Shown here: positions 17,414 to 25,692 of the stretch, one piece after another
How the letters are laid out: each line of letters opens with the position of its first letter
How positions within the stretch are numbered: the first letter of the stretch is position 1
Assembly: GCA_041987545.1 (NCBI GenBank)
Contig: JBHIWH010000006.1
Coordinates: 124,001 to 188,000, forward strand
Direction of reading: 5' to 3'
Source of the DNA: JAJRXR01 sp041987545
GTDB taxonomy: Bacteria; Planctomycetota; Phycisphaerae; Phycisphaerales; UBA1924
Length of the DNA: 64,000 nt
Notes under the pieces: generated by a model
Databases searched by the model: none
What the model was told of the DNA's origin: nothing
What the model saw: only the letters and a program-made list of their open reading frames with translations
Program-made: the position numbers and the translations under genes

Positions 17414-17710
17414 TCAGTCGAGTTTTTCTCGGGCCTCGTCCAGGGACTTGGCGATCCGCTCCCGCGCGTCGGGCGGCATCGGGCCCGCGGGCGTCGCGTC
17501 GGGCTCGTCGCGGAGCTCGGCGACGAGGGTGTCCAGCTCACGCAGACGCGCCCGGGCGTGGCGGCAGTTCTTGCACAGCATCGAGTGGGCCCACTCGCCG
17601 AACCGGGCCCCGCGCCGCAGAGGCGCCCCCGAGCGGGAGACCGACCGCACGCGGTCCGCCTCCTCGCACCGGAGCGTGAGCACGTACAGGATGACGCGGA
17701 ACCAACTCAT
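17414..17710 (-). CDS. Zinc-finger anti-sigma factor-like protein
   Basis: 98 residues. H42-x3-C46-x2-C49 (HSMLCKNC) and an upstream C15 give the HxxxCxxC pattern of zinc-binding anti-sigma domains. The C-terminal half is a charged helix (about 50-95). There is no clear membrane helix beyond a weakly hydrophobic N-terminus (WFRVILYVLTL), so a soluble anti-sigma is likely. Its ATG overlaps the stop of the ECF sigma gene by 4 bp (ATGA), the standard pairing of sigma factor and its regulator. It probably binds the adjacent sigma factor until a signal, possibly redox through the zinc site, releases it. Confidence 0.78.
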   Translation of the reverse strand: MSWFRVILYVLTLRCEEADRVRSVSRSGAPLRRGARFGEWAHSMLCKNCRHARARLRELDTLVAELRDEPDATPAGPMPPDARERIAKSLDEAREKLD

Positions 17711-18336
17711 CCGGACCGACCCCCGTCGAGACCACCGCCGAAGCCATCCTCTTCCAGGCCCTCGCGGAGCCGCAGCTTTGCCCGGTGGATGATCGTCCAG
17801 AGGTTGGTCGGCGTGAGACCCAATATCTCACAAACAGACGCCGTGTCCAGCCCATCAAGCTCGCGGAGACAGAACACCTCCCGCATCGCCGGGGGGAGCT
17901 GGGCGATCCGGTCCAGCAGTGCCCGGCGCAGCTCGGCCCGGTCGGACACGCGCTGCGGGGGGGCGCCCGCGGGCGGGATCACGCCCCGCCACTGTCCATC
18001 CTCGCGGAATGCCCCGTCGCGCCCGTCGAGCAGCGCGGCGAGATCGCCCGACGCCGGCTGCTCGCGCCGCTGGCGGCGGAGGGTGTCGAGCACCTTGTGC
18101 CGCAGGATCCCGATCAGCCAGGTCCGCTCGCTGGACCTGCCGTCGAAACGGACGCGGGCGGAGATGGCGCCGAGCAGCGCCTCCTGGACGGCGTCCTCGG
18201 CCAGGTCCGGGCGGCCCAGCCGGAGCAGGGCGTAGCGGTACATCACGTCGCCGTGGGCCTCGAGCCAGCGCTCCGGGTCGGTGGCCCCCGCGGCCGGCGG
18301 GGCGGGGGCCTCGGGATACGCGGGCGGCGGGGGCAC
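17707..18336 (-). CDS. ECF-type RNA polymerase sigma factor
   Basis: 209 residues. Sigma region 2 spans about residues 28-95 (MYRYALLRLGRPDLAEDAVQ, then RSSERTWLIGILRHKVLD). Region 4 spans about 140-195 (LPPAMREVFCLRELDGLDT, then EILGLTPTNLWTIIHRAKLR), giving the promoter -35 recognition helix. Regions 1 and 3 are absent, as in ECF sigma factors. A Pro/Ala-rich leader precedes region 2. It overlaps the anti-sigma-like gene by 4 bp downstream and is divergent from a secreted nuclease-like gene across 100 bp that contains a perfect palindrome. The regulon is unknown; that divergent gene is the first place to look. Confidence 0.93.
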   Translation of the reverse strand: MPPPPAYPEAPAPPAAGATDPERWLEAHGDVMYRYALLRLGRPDLAEDAVQEALLGAISARVRFDGRSSERTWLIGILRHKVLDTLRRQRREQPASGDLAALLDGRDGAFREDGQWRGVIPPAGAPPQRVSDRAELRRALLDRIAQLPPAMREVFCLRELDGLDTASVCEILGLTPTNLWTIIHRAKLRLREGLEEDGFGGGLDGGRSG

Positions 18337-18386
18337 AGCAACTCAACCGGGCGGGTCGCCGTATTGTTCGATTCCGTCGATCAACA

Positions 18387-18406
18387 CCGCCACGGGATCG
18401 TGGCGG
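18387..18406. promoter_or_regulatory. Palindrome in the divergent ECF sigma / secreted nuclease interval
   Basis: A perfect 8-bp inverted repeat, CCGCCACG-GGAT-CGTGGCGG, lies in the 100-bp gap between two divergent starts (18336 minus, 18437 plus). It is 30 bp from the nuclease ATG. It could be an operator or a leader hairpin. No sigma-70-like -35/-10 pair is evident beside it. Confidence 0.4.
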
Positions 18407-18436
18407 CCCGCCAGGTCCGGCAGCCAGGGAGGCCCC

Positions 18437-20002
18437 ATGAGCCGCACGCCGATCGCCGCACTCGCCGCGTTGACGCTCTCGGGCGCCGCCCTCGCTCAGC
18501 CGATCCGCATCGACGGGCAGTTCGACGACTGGTCGGGCGTGCCCGTCGGGCTGACGGACCCGTCGGGCGATGCGCTGGGCGCGTTCGACGTGACCGCCGC
18601 CCGGGCCGTCGCCGCGGGGACGGTCGTGTTCGTCGAGTTTGATTCGGGCTCGACCATGAACCTGGCGGCGGGCCCGACCTCGGACCTGGACATCTTCGTC
18701 CGGTTCTTCCTTCCCGGCGATGGCACGAGCGTGTACGTCCGCTTGCACTCCCCGAACCTGATCTATGTGGACGAGGCCTCGAACCAGCTCGGGTGGGCCG
18801 AGGCCGGCTTCGCCGCGGCGCCCACCTACGCCTCCGACCGGTTCGAGCTGTGCATCGACCTGGCCGCGGCCGGGGCGCAGATGGGCGACGAGGTCCACGT
18901 CAGCTTCGGCCCCAACGGAACGGGCGGTCCTTCGAGCGACGACACCGCCTCGTCGATCGTGCTGACGCTCGGCGGCGACGAGCCCGGGGGCCACCAGACG
19001 CCGCTGGCGCCCGACGCGTGCGCCGCGTGGCGCATCGCGAGCATCAACGTGCTCAACAACGGGCTCACGGACGGCTCGGCGCGGCTCGCCTCGCTCGTCG
19101 ATGGCGCCGACGCGGACATCTACTGCTTCCAGGAGGAGTACGGCGCGAGCGCGGGCGACATCGCCGGCGTGCTCGGCTCGATCGACCCGCACGGGGACGG
19201 CGCCTCGTGGAACGCGCACATCGTCAACGACAACGCGATCGCCTCCAGGCGGCCCCTCGTGCCGTTGCCGTCGTTCAACTCGAAGTACGCGGGCGCCGTC
19301 GTCGTGGGCGACTCGCCCGGGACGTCGATCGCCGTCCTCTCGATCCACCCGAAGTGCTGCGGGTACATCGGCTCGTCGGAGGACACACAGCGGATCAACG
19401 AGACGGCGGGGATGGTGCAGACGATCGAGGCGCTGCGGACCGCGGCCGGCGGGTCCGACCTGGCGCCGTACCGGGACGTGCCCGTTCTGGTCGCCGGGGA
19501 CTGGAACCTGGTGGGATCGAGGACGCCCCTGGACATGCTGACCGCGCCCGCGATCCCGGGCATGGCCCGCCTGGACCTGCCCAAGCCGGGCGCCGACGAC
19601 CACGCGACGTGGCGCTCGCTCAGCGCTTCGAGCGGGTTCTATCCGGGCCAGCTCGACCTGATCGCGTACTCGGCAGACCGTGTGAACGTGCTCAACGCCT
19701 ACGTGCTGGACACGGCCGCGCTCGACGCGTTGCAGCTGGCCGAGCTGGGCGTGGGCGCGGACGACTCGCTCGACAGCGACCACCTGATGCTGGTCGCGGA
19801 TGTGGCGTACCCGAACCCGGCGGACCTGGCCGAGCCGCTGGGCGTGCTCGACTTCAGCGACGTGGCCGCGTTCCTGTCCGCGTTCGTCGCGCAGTCGCCC
19901 GAGGCCGACCTCGCGGAGCCGCAGGGCGTGTTCGACTTCTCCGACGCGCTCGCGTTCCTCGGGGCGTTCGCGGGGGCGTGCTCTGGTTCGTCGGCGCCGT
20001 AG
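18437..20002 (+). CDS. Secreted endonuclease/exonuclease/phosphatase-like protein with GC-type dockerin C-terminus
   Basis: 521 residues. A signal peptide (1-20, ending GAALAQ) leads to a beta-rich domain starting DGQFDDWSGVPVG that resembles CBM9-like modules. The middle holds the four motif blocks of the EEP superfamily in order: ASINVLNN, CFQEE, GDWNL and DSDH, supplying the metal-binding Asn/Glu and the catalytic Asp/His. The C-terminal 60 residues hold two copies of ADLAEPxGVxDFSDxxAFL, the GC-type dockerin module. It probably cleaves phosphodiesters (nucleic acid or phospholipid) outside the cytoplasm. It is divergent from the ECF sigma factor gene and 12 bp upstream of the kinase gene. 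The ATG at 18437 gives the signal peptide; an upstream extension does not. Confidence 0.87.
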   Translation: MSRTPIAALAALTLSGAALAQPIRIDGQFDDWSGVPVGLTDPSGDALGAFDVTAARAVAAGTVVFVEFDSGSTMNLAAGPTSDLDIFVRFFLPGDGTSVYVRLHSPNLIYVDEASNQLGWAEAGFAAAPTYASDRFELCIDLAAAGAQMGDEVHVSFGPNGTGGPSSDDTASSIVLTLGGDEPGGHQTPLAPDACAAWRIASINVLNNGLTDGSARLASLVDGADADIYCFQEEYGASAGDIAGVLGSIDPHGDGASWNAHIVNDNAIASRRPLVPLPSFNSKYAGAVVVGDSPGTSIAVLSIHPKCCGYIGSSEDTQRINETAGMVQTIEALRTAAGGSDLAPYRDVPVLVAGDWNLVGSRTPLDMLTAPAIPGMARLDLPKPGADDHATWRSLSASSGFYPGQLDLIAYSADRVNVLNAYVLDTAALDALQLAELGVGADDSLDSDHLMLVADVAYPNPADLAEPLGVLDFSDVAAFLSAFVAQSPEADLAEPQGVFDFSDALAFLGAFAGACSGSSAP

Positions 20003-20014
20003 GCTGCCCGCCGA

Positions 20015-22321
20015 ATGCCGGGGGATCACCAGGACCATCACACCGCCGAGACCCGCACCTCCGCGACGGGACACGCGGAGAAGCCGGCGCCCGATGGGTT
20101 CGTCGGGCCCGAGCCCGGCGACACGATCGGCCGGTACCGCCTGGTCCGTCCCCTGGGCGAGGGCGGGTTCGGGACGGTCTGGCGGGCCGAGCAGACCGAG
20201 CCCGTGGTCCGCCAGGTCGCGCTCAAGCTGCTCAAGCCGGGGATGGACTCGCGGGCGGTGCTCGCCCGCTTCGAGGCCGAGCGCCAGGCGCTGGCGGTCA
20301 TGGACCACGAGTGCATCGCCCGGGTGTTCGACGGCGGGGCGACGGACCGGGGCCTGCCCTACTTCGTGATGGAGCTGGTCGAGGGCGAGCCGATCACCCA
20401 CTTCTGCGACCGCCACCGCCTGAGCGTGGGCAAACGCCTCTCGCTGTTCGTGCGTGTGTGCCAGGCGGTGCAGCACGCGCACGCCAAGGGCGTGATCCAC
20501 CGGGACCTGAAGCCCTCGAACATCCTCGTGTTCATGGACGCACAGGGCGTCGCCCACCCGCGCGTGATCGACTTCGGCATCGCCAAGGCGCTCCGGGAGG
20601 ACACGCCGGGTCGGACGGTCTTCACGCAGCAGGGCCAGCTGATCGGCACGCCCGAGTACATGAGCCCCGAGCAGGCCGACCCGTCGTGCGTGGACATCGA
20701 CACGCGGACGGACGTGTACGCGCTGGGCGTGGTGCTCTACGAGCTGCTGACCGGGCGGAGGCCGTTCGACGCCCGGACGCTCCGCGACGCCGCGATCGGG
20801 GAGATCCAGCGCGTGATCCGCGAGGTGGACCCGCCCAGGCCGAGCACGCGCCTGGCCTCGGCCCGGAGCCAGGACGACAGCGACACGGCCCGGGTCGCCT
20901 CCGACCGGGGGACGCGCGTGGGCACGCTGGTCACGGCCCTGCGTCGCGACCTGGATTGGGTCGTCATGCGGTGCCTGGAGAAGCAGCGCGAGCGGCGGTA
21001 CGCCTCGCCCTCGCAGCTGGCCGAGGACGTCGGTCGGTACCTGGCCTGCGAGCCGGTGGAGGCCGGCCCGCCGAGCGCGGCGTACCGGGCGAGCAAGTTC
21101 GTCCGGCGGCACCGGGTCGGCGTCGCGGTCGCGGCGATGGGGCTGGCGGCGCTGGTCCTGGGCGGGGGCGGCGCCGGCGCGGGGCTGGTCGCCGCGGTCC
21201 GGGCCAACGCCGACCTGCGGGCGCAGAAGGAGGCGACCGAGCGCGAGCTGACGCGGGCCCGCGAGGTCAAGGGCGTGATCTCCGACATGCTCCTGTCCAT
21301 CGAGCCCGATGTGGCGGAGCTGGCGGACGTGTCGCTGATGCTCAACACGCTGGCCGCGGCCGAGCAGCGCCTGGACTCGGGCGAGCTGACCGACCCGCTG
21401 ATCCGCGCCGAGCTGCACCTGCTGATCGGGCGGGCGTACCTGTCCATCGGGCGGACCGAGGACGCGGGGCGCCACCTGCCCGAGGCCCGGGCGATCCGCG
21501 AGCGGGTCCTGGGCGCCGACGACCCCGAGACGATTATCGCCCGGACGTACGACGCGCACCTGCGGACCGAGCGGGGCGAGTTCGAGGAGGCGGCGGCGCT
21601 GCTGGAGGGGATCCTCGCGGATCGGCGACGCGTGCTCGGGGAGGACGCGCCGCTGACGGCCGCGTCGATGCACAACCTCGCGGGCGTCTACCTCGAGCTG
21701 TGGCGCCTCGACGAGGCCGAGGCGCTTTCGCGGGACGCGGTCGAGATCGCCCGGTCCCATGGCGAGGCGGGGGACCGCGACCGGGTGCTGTTCGCGACCA
21801 GGCTGGGCATCACGCTCGCCGACCAGGACCGCGTCGCCGAGAGCGAGGAGCTGCTCCGCGACGTGGCCGAGGAGTCGGCGCGCCTGCTCGGCCCGACGGA
21901 CCCGCTGACGCTCAACGCGGCCCACGAGCTGAGCATCGCGATCCTGCTCCAGGGCCGGCGCGACGAGGCGATCGAGCTGTTCCGGGTCGAGCTGGACCAG
22001 TACCACCGGGTCTTTGGCCCGGTGCACCCGTTCACGATCGTGGCGGCCGAGCAGCTGGGCGAGACGCTGCTGGGCGGCGGGCGGTTCGCGGAGAGCGAGA
22101 CCGTCCTTCGGGACCGCGTGGGCCTGGCGCTGCGCGAGCTGGCGCCCGACCACCCGTCGGTGGAGCGGCTGCTCGGGCGGATCGACCGCCTGTACGAGCA
22201 GTGGGCCCTGGCGGGCGGTCTGGGCGCGCAAGCGGCGCGGGGGGAATGGCGCGAACTGAGCGAGCGCGCGGCCGCCGGCGTGGCGCCCGACGCGCTGCCC
22301 GATCCGATCGCCTCGGAGTGA
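20015..22321 (+). CDS. Membrane Ser/Thr protein kinase with TPR region
   Basis: 768 residues. The kinase domain spans about 40-345: glycine loop GEGGFGTV (48-55), K71, HRDLKPSN with D164, and DFG with D186. One membrane helix follows at about 368-393. The outer part (about 410-730) is a run of TPR motifs, for example GRTEDAGRHLPEARAIRERV and GRRDEAIELFRVELDQYHRV. This arrangement, kinase inside and TPR outside, is abundant in planctomycetes. It should phosphorylate cytoplasmic targets in response to a protein or ligand sensed by the TPR part. The start is 12 bp after the nuclease-like gene, so the two may be co-transcribed. It is convergent with gmd (9 bp between stops). The substrate is unknown. 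Confidence 0.93.
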   Translation: MPGDHQDHHTAETRTSATGHAEKPAPDGFVGPEPGDTIGRYRLVRPLGEGGFGTVWRAEQTEPVVRQVALKLLKPGMDSRAVLARFEAERQALAVMDHECIARVFDGGATDRGLPYFVMELVEGEPITHFCDRHRLSVGKRLSLFVRVCQAVQHAHAKGVIHRDLKPSNILVFMDAQGVAHPRVIDFGIAKALREDTPGRTVFTQQGQLIGTPEYMSPEQADPSCVDIDTRTDVYALGVVLYELLTGRRPFDARTLRDAAIGEIQRVIREVDPPRPSTRLASARSQDDSDTARVASDRGTRVGTLVTALRRDLDWVVMRCLEKQRERRYASPSQLAEDVGRYLACEPVEAGPPSAAYRASKFVRRHRVGVAVAAMGLAALVLGGGGAGAGLVAAVRANADLRAQKEATERELTRAREVKGVISDMLLSIEPDVAELADVSLMLNTLAAAEQRLDSGELTDPLIRAELHLLIGRAYLSIGRTEDAGRHLPEARAIRERVLGADDPETIIARTYDAHLRTERGEFEEAAALLEGILADRRRVLGEDAPLTAASMHNLAGVYLELWRLDEAEALSRDAVEIARSHGEAGDRDRVLFATRLGITLADQDRVAESEELLRDVAEESARLLGPTDPLTLNAAHELSIAILLQGRRDEAIELFRVELDQYHRVFGPVHPFTIVAAEQLGETLLGGGRFAESETVLRDRVGLALRELAPDHPSVERLLGRIDRLYEQWALAGGLGAQAARGEWRELSERAAAGVAPDALPDPIASE

Positions 22322-22330
22322 CGCCGGCCC

Positions 22331-23401
22331 CTACTGGTCGTGCCCGGTGAACGCGGGCAGCTCGTGCCCGGCGTCCCTGAGCGTCTTCTCGCGGGAGGCC
22401 AGCTCCAGGTCGTGCTCGACCATCATCGCGACCAGCTCGTCGAAGCTCGTCGTCGGCACCCAGCCCAGCTTGGCCTTGGCCTTGGCCGGGTCGCCCAGCA
22501 GCAGGTCCACCTCGGCGGGCCTCAGGTACCGCGGGTCGAACTCGACGAACTCCTGAAAGTCCAGCCCGGCGTGCGTGAACGCCTTCTCGGCGAACTCGCG
22601 GACCGACCAGGTCTGGCCCGTCGCGACGACGTAGTCGTCGGGCGTGTCCTGCTGGAGCATGCGCCACATCATCTCGACGTAGTCGCCCGCGAAGCCCCAG
22701 TCGCGCTTCGAGTCCAGGTTGCCCAGGAAGACCTTCTTCTGCAGACCCATCTTGATGCGGCCGACGGCGCGGGTGATCTTGCGGGTGACGAACGTCTCGC
22801 CGCGGCGGGGGCTCTCGTGGTTGAACAGGATGCCGCAGGACCCGTGGATGTCGTAGCTCTCGCGGTAGTTCACGGTCGCCCAGTGGGCCATGACCTTGGC
22901 GCAGGCGTAGGGCGAGCGGGGGTAGAAGGGCGTGGACTCGCGCTGCGGGGTCTCGAGGACCTTGCCGTACATCTCCGAGCTGGACGCCTGGTAGTAGCGG
23001 ACCTGCTGGCCCGACTTCTGCTGGAAGTCGCGGACGGCCTCGAGGAGCTTGAGGGCGCCCATCGCGACGGTCTCGGCGGTGTAGATGGGCATGTCGAAGG
23101 ACACGCGGACGTGCGACTGCGCGCCCAGGTTGTATACCTCGTGGGGCTTGACCTCGTCCATGAGCTTGGACAGGTTGTTGGCGTCGCACAGGTCGCCGTA
23201 ATGCAGGAAGAGGCGGGTGCCCTTGATGTGCGGGTCCTGGTAGCAGTGGTCGATTCGGTCGGTGTTGAAGGTGGAGGCGCGGCGGACGATGCCGTGCACC
23301 TCGTAGCCCTTCTCGAGCAGGAGCTCGGCGAGGTAGGACCCGTCCTGGCCGGTGATGCCGGTGATGATGGCCCGCCGGGCCTGGGAGTTGGTGTCGCTCA
23401 C
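22331..23401 (-). CDS. gmd: GDP-mannose 4,6-dehydratase
   Basis: 356 residues. The NADP-binding motif GITGQDGSYLAE is at 15-26, SSSEMYG at 140-146, and the catalytic Y165/K169 in YACAK. FNTDRIDHCYQD and HESPRRGETFVTRKI are diagnostic for GMD. It converts GDP-mannose to GDP-4-keto-6-deoxymannose, the branch point to GDP-fucose, GDP-rhamnose and relatives. The start is a GTG at 23401 with AGGAG upstream. No fucose synthase or RMD follows in this window, so the partner enzyme lies elsewhere. It probably feeds the surface glycan loci. Confidence 0.96.
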   Translation of the reverse strand: MSDTNSQARRAIITGITGQDGSYLAELLLEKGYEVHGIVRRASTFNTDRIDHCYQDPHIKGTRLFLHYGDLCDANNLSKLMDEVKPHEVYNLGAQSHVRVSFDMPIYTAETVAMGALKLLEAVRDFQQKSGQQVRYYQASSSEMYGKVLETPQRESTPFYPRSPYACAKVMAHWATVNYRESYDIHGSCGILFNHESPRRGETFVTRKITRAVGRIKMGLQKKVFLGNLDSKRDWGFAGDYVEMMWRMLQQDTPDDYVVATGQTWSVREFAEKAFTHAGLDFQEFVEFDPRYLRPAEVDLLLGDPAKAKAKLGWVPTTSFDELVAMMVEHDLELASREKTLRDAGHELPAFTGHDQ

Positions 23402-23486
23402 GTGATGCTCCTCTGACGCCCGGGGGCGACTGCAAGCCTAGCCGTCGATTCTCGGACCGCCCTCGGCCCTGGCACTACGCCGCCCT

Positions 23487-24869
23487 TCAGGGGGCGGGTT
23501 CGCCCGGGGCGGTATCGGCCGGCTTGGCCTCCGGCTCAACCTCGGGCCCGACGATCAGGGCCCGGGCCGTCAGCAGCCCCAGCACCAGGCTCAGCCCCAG
23601 GACCCCGAGTACGCGGACCGGGCGGACCAGCCTCGGGACGGGCCGGGCGCCCGGGGCGGCGAGGATCGCCGAGGCCATCAGGGCCAGCAGCATCAGCAGG
23701 AACGGCTCGTGGTACCGCTGCCAGACGTTGTACGACGCGGTCTGGGCCGCGGCGAAGCCGGCCAGGGCGGCCAGCACGATCCACCTCGTCCGAGTCGGCG
23801 TGCACGCGGCCCAGATCGTGAGCACCGCGGCGCCCACCGGCGCCAGGGCCAGCACGAGCACGCTCGTTCGCCCGCCCACGACCGGGGCGGCCCGGACGAT
23901 GTTCCACCAGCCCGAGTACCGCCCGCCCGACGTGCTCCAGGTGGTCTCCGGGATCAGCGCCAGGACGAGCCCGAGTGCCGCCGCCCCGCCCACGAGCAGC
24001 CAGACGCGCCGGTCGAGCGCGCGGATGCTCGGGATGAGGAAGGCAGACAAGGGCAGCGCGAGGATCGCGACCTCCATGAGCATGAAGGGCGGCGCGGCGA
24101 GGTTGGCGCCCTGGACCTTGTCCTGGAACGTCGGCGGGCTCAGCCCCCCCCAGAGCTGCGCGAACCACCCGAGGGCGGCGAAGGCGGGGAGCGTGAGCAC
24201 GATCGCGGCCGCGGTCCGCTTCACGCGGTGCGAGACGTCGTGGAAGATGTGCCCCTGCGCGCACGGGGCGTTGATCCACGCGTGCGCCCAGACGACGCAC
24301 GCGGCCCAGACGTGGATCTGCCGCACGCACACGAGCGCGACCAGGATCGCGCTCATCGCGATCAGTGTCCAGATCGTCGGTCGGCGGCCCAGGGCGAGCA
24401 GGATGATCGCCAGCACGCACAGCCACGCCGCGTTGTCGGGCAGCAGCCAGATCCCGGGAAACAAGCCGTACTGCGACGCGATGAACAGCACGCACAGCAG
24501 TGCTCCGACCGCCCAGCCCGCCCGGCGCCCGCACCACCAGGCGAGCAGCCCGAGCAAGGCGGCCGTGAACAGGGCGCCCGCGAGCTGCAGCGTCATCGTC
24601 GAGTCGTCGATCCAGCGGGCCACGTGCGCGAGAACGAGGTGATAGCCGGGAGTCGTGGCCGACAGGTAGTCGCTCAGGTCCGGGCTCGGGAGCTGCTCGG
24701 CGAACGTGCGGATGGCAGGCTCGTGGTACTGGACCGAGTCCCAGGCCCCTCGCCCGCCCTCGTGCCCCGAGAAGATGAACGGGAGGGCGACGAGCAGGTA
24801 GATCGCGACGACGAGCGTCGGCGCCAGGGCGCCACGGCGCGTGCGCGCATCTCCAGTCTGCTCGGACAT
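23487..24869 (-). CDS. Polytopic membrane protein, GT-C glycosyltransferase-like
   Basis: 460 residues, with about 10-11 hydrophobic helices and a charged C-terminal tail. After the first helix, a loop reads WDSVQYHEPAIRTFAE and then ATTPGYHLVLAHV. An acidic/aromatic motif in the first outer loop followed by TTPGYH resembles GT-C transferases of the ALG10 type, which use a lipid-phosphate sugar donor. The ATG at 24869 overlaps the methyltransferase stop by one base (TGATG), so translation is coupled. The activity is an inference from motif layout; a plain membrane protein is the alternative. Confidence 0.75.
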   Translation of the reverse strand: MSEQTGDARTRRGALAPTLVVAIYLLVALPFIFSGHEGGRGAWDSVQYHEPAIRTFAEQLPSPDLSDYLSATTPGYHLVLAHVARWIDDSTMTLQLAGALFTAALLGLLAWWCGRRAGWAVGALLCVLFIASQYGLFPGIWLLPDNAAWLCVLAIILLALGRRPTIWTLIAMSAILVALVCVRQIHVWAACVVWAHAWINAPCAQGHIFHDVSHRVKRTAAAIVLTLPAFAALGWFAQLWGGLSPPTFQDKVQGANLAAPPFMLMEVAILALPLSAFLIPSIRALDRRVWLLVGGAAALGLVLALIPETTWSTSGGRYSGWWNIVRAAPVVGGRTSVLVLALAPVGAAVLTIWAACTPTRTRWIVLAALAGFAAAQTASYNVWQRYHEPFLLMLLALMASAILAAPGARPVPRLVRPVRVLGVLGLSLVLGLLTARALIVGPEVEPEAKPADTAPGEPAP

Positions 24870-25579
24870 CACGCGTCCCCCTTCTCGAAGACGCGGAGCT
24901 CGTGCCCGTACCACAACCGGCTGTCGTCGCTCGAGTGGACGAGCGTGAGGGCGTGCTCGCCCGCCCACGCCTCGACGTCCTCGACGGGGCAGTAGCGGAT
25001 GAGCTGGCGGGCCATGACCAGGTCGTGGGCCTGGTTGGCGAGTGCGCGCCAGCGGGGTCGGTCCACCATGTCCTTGTAGATGAAGCGTCCGCCGGGGACG
25101 ACGCGGCTGGCGGCGTCGGCGATCAGGCCCCGGCGGGCGGCCGGGTGCACGTGGTGCATCACGTCGATGAGCATGACGACGTCGAACCCGCCCTCGGGCA
25201 CGCCCTGCTCGACGCGGCGGTGCTCGAAGGCCGGGGGGGTGGCGCCCCTGGGCCCGAGCCGGGCGGCGGCCGCGGTCGCCGCACTGATCGCCCCGGGCGA
25301 GGCGTCGAAGCCGAGCCCCGCGCTGATCTGCCCGCCGGCGGCCAGGGCGTTGAGCATCAGGCCCGTGCCGCACCCGATGTCGAGGGCCGAGGCGCCCGGC
25401 GGGACCTGGGCCGCGACCAGCTCGAGCGGGCAGATCCGCGTCCGGTGGCGGCACATGACTCGGGTCAGCGGGCCGGCGTCGCGGTACAGATCCCCCCCCA
25501 GGTCTGCGATCCCCCGGGCCGACAGGTCGGCCGCCGGTGGGGCGGTCCGGGGCGTCGGGCTGGCGTCGGCGGGGGTCAT
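24869..25579 (-). CDS. Class I SAM-dependent methyltransferase
   Basis: 236 residues. The SAM-binding motif I is ALDIGCGTGLMLNAL, with motif II-like FDASPGAI and the post-motif VMLIDVMHHVHP. Such methyltransferases often act on small molecules or lipids; no specific substrate is indicated. The ATG at 25579 is used because the upstream extension is low-complexity and would cross into the divergent UbiA gene's leader. The stop overlaps the start of the GT-C-like gene (TGATG). It is divergent from the UbiA-type gene with 113 bp between starts. Shared context suggests modification of a polyprenyl-linked sugar or the carrier itself. Confidence 0.88.
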   Translation of the reverse strand: MTPADASPTPRTAPPAADLSARGIADLGGDLYRDAGPLTRVMCRHRTRICPLELVAAQVPPGASALDIGCGTGLMLNALAAGGQISAGLGFDASPGAISAATAAAARLGPRGATPPAFEHRRVEQGVPEGGFDVVMLIDVMHHVHPAARRGLIADAASRVVPGGRFIYKDMVDRPRWRALANQAHDLVMARQLIRYCPVEDVEAWAGEHALTLVHSSDDSRLWYGHELRVFEKGDA

Positions 25580-25692
25580 GGGGGCGATCGTTGGCCGAGA
25601 ATCGGGCGTCGGGCGGGCGTTTGTCCGGGGTGCGAGTGCAGGGGTGGCGGCGACATCGCCGATCCCTCGCCCACGGCCTCCCTCACCGGCGT

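Noticed and set aside
17855..22231. A 1458-codon open frame on the minus strand across the secreted nuclease and kinase genes
   Set aside because: It is antisense to two genes with clear domains, is Arg/Gln/Asp-biased with no domain similarity, and reflects the lack of stops in GC-rich DNA.
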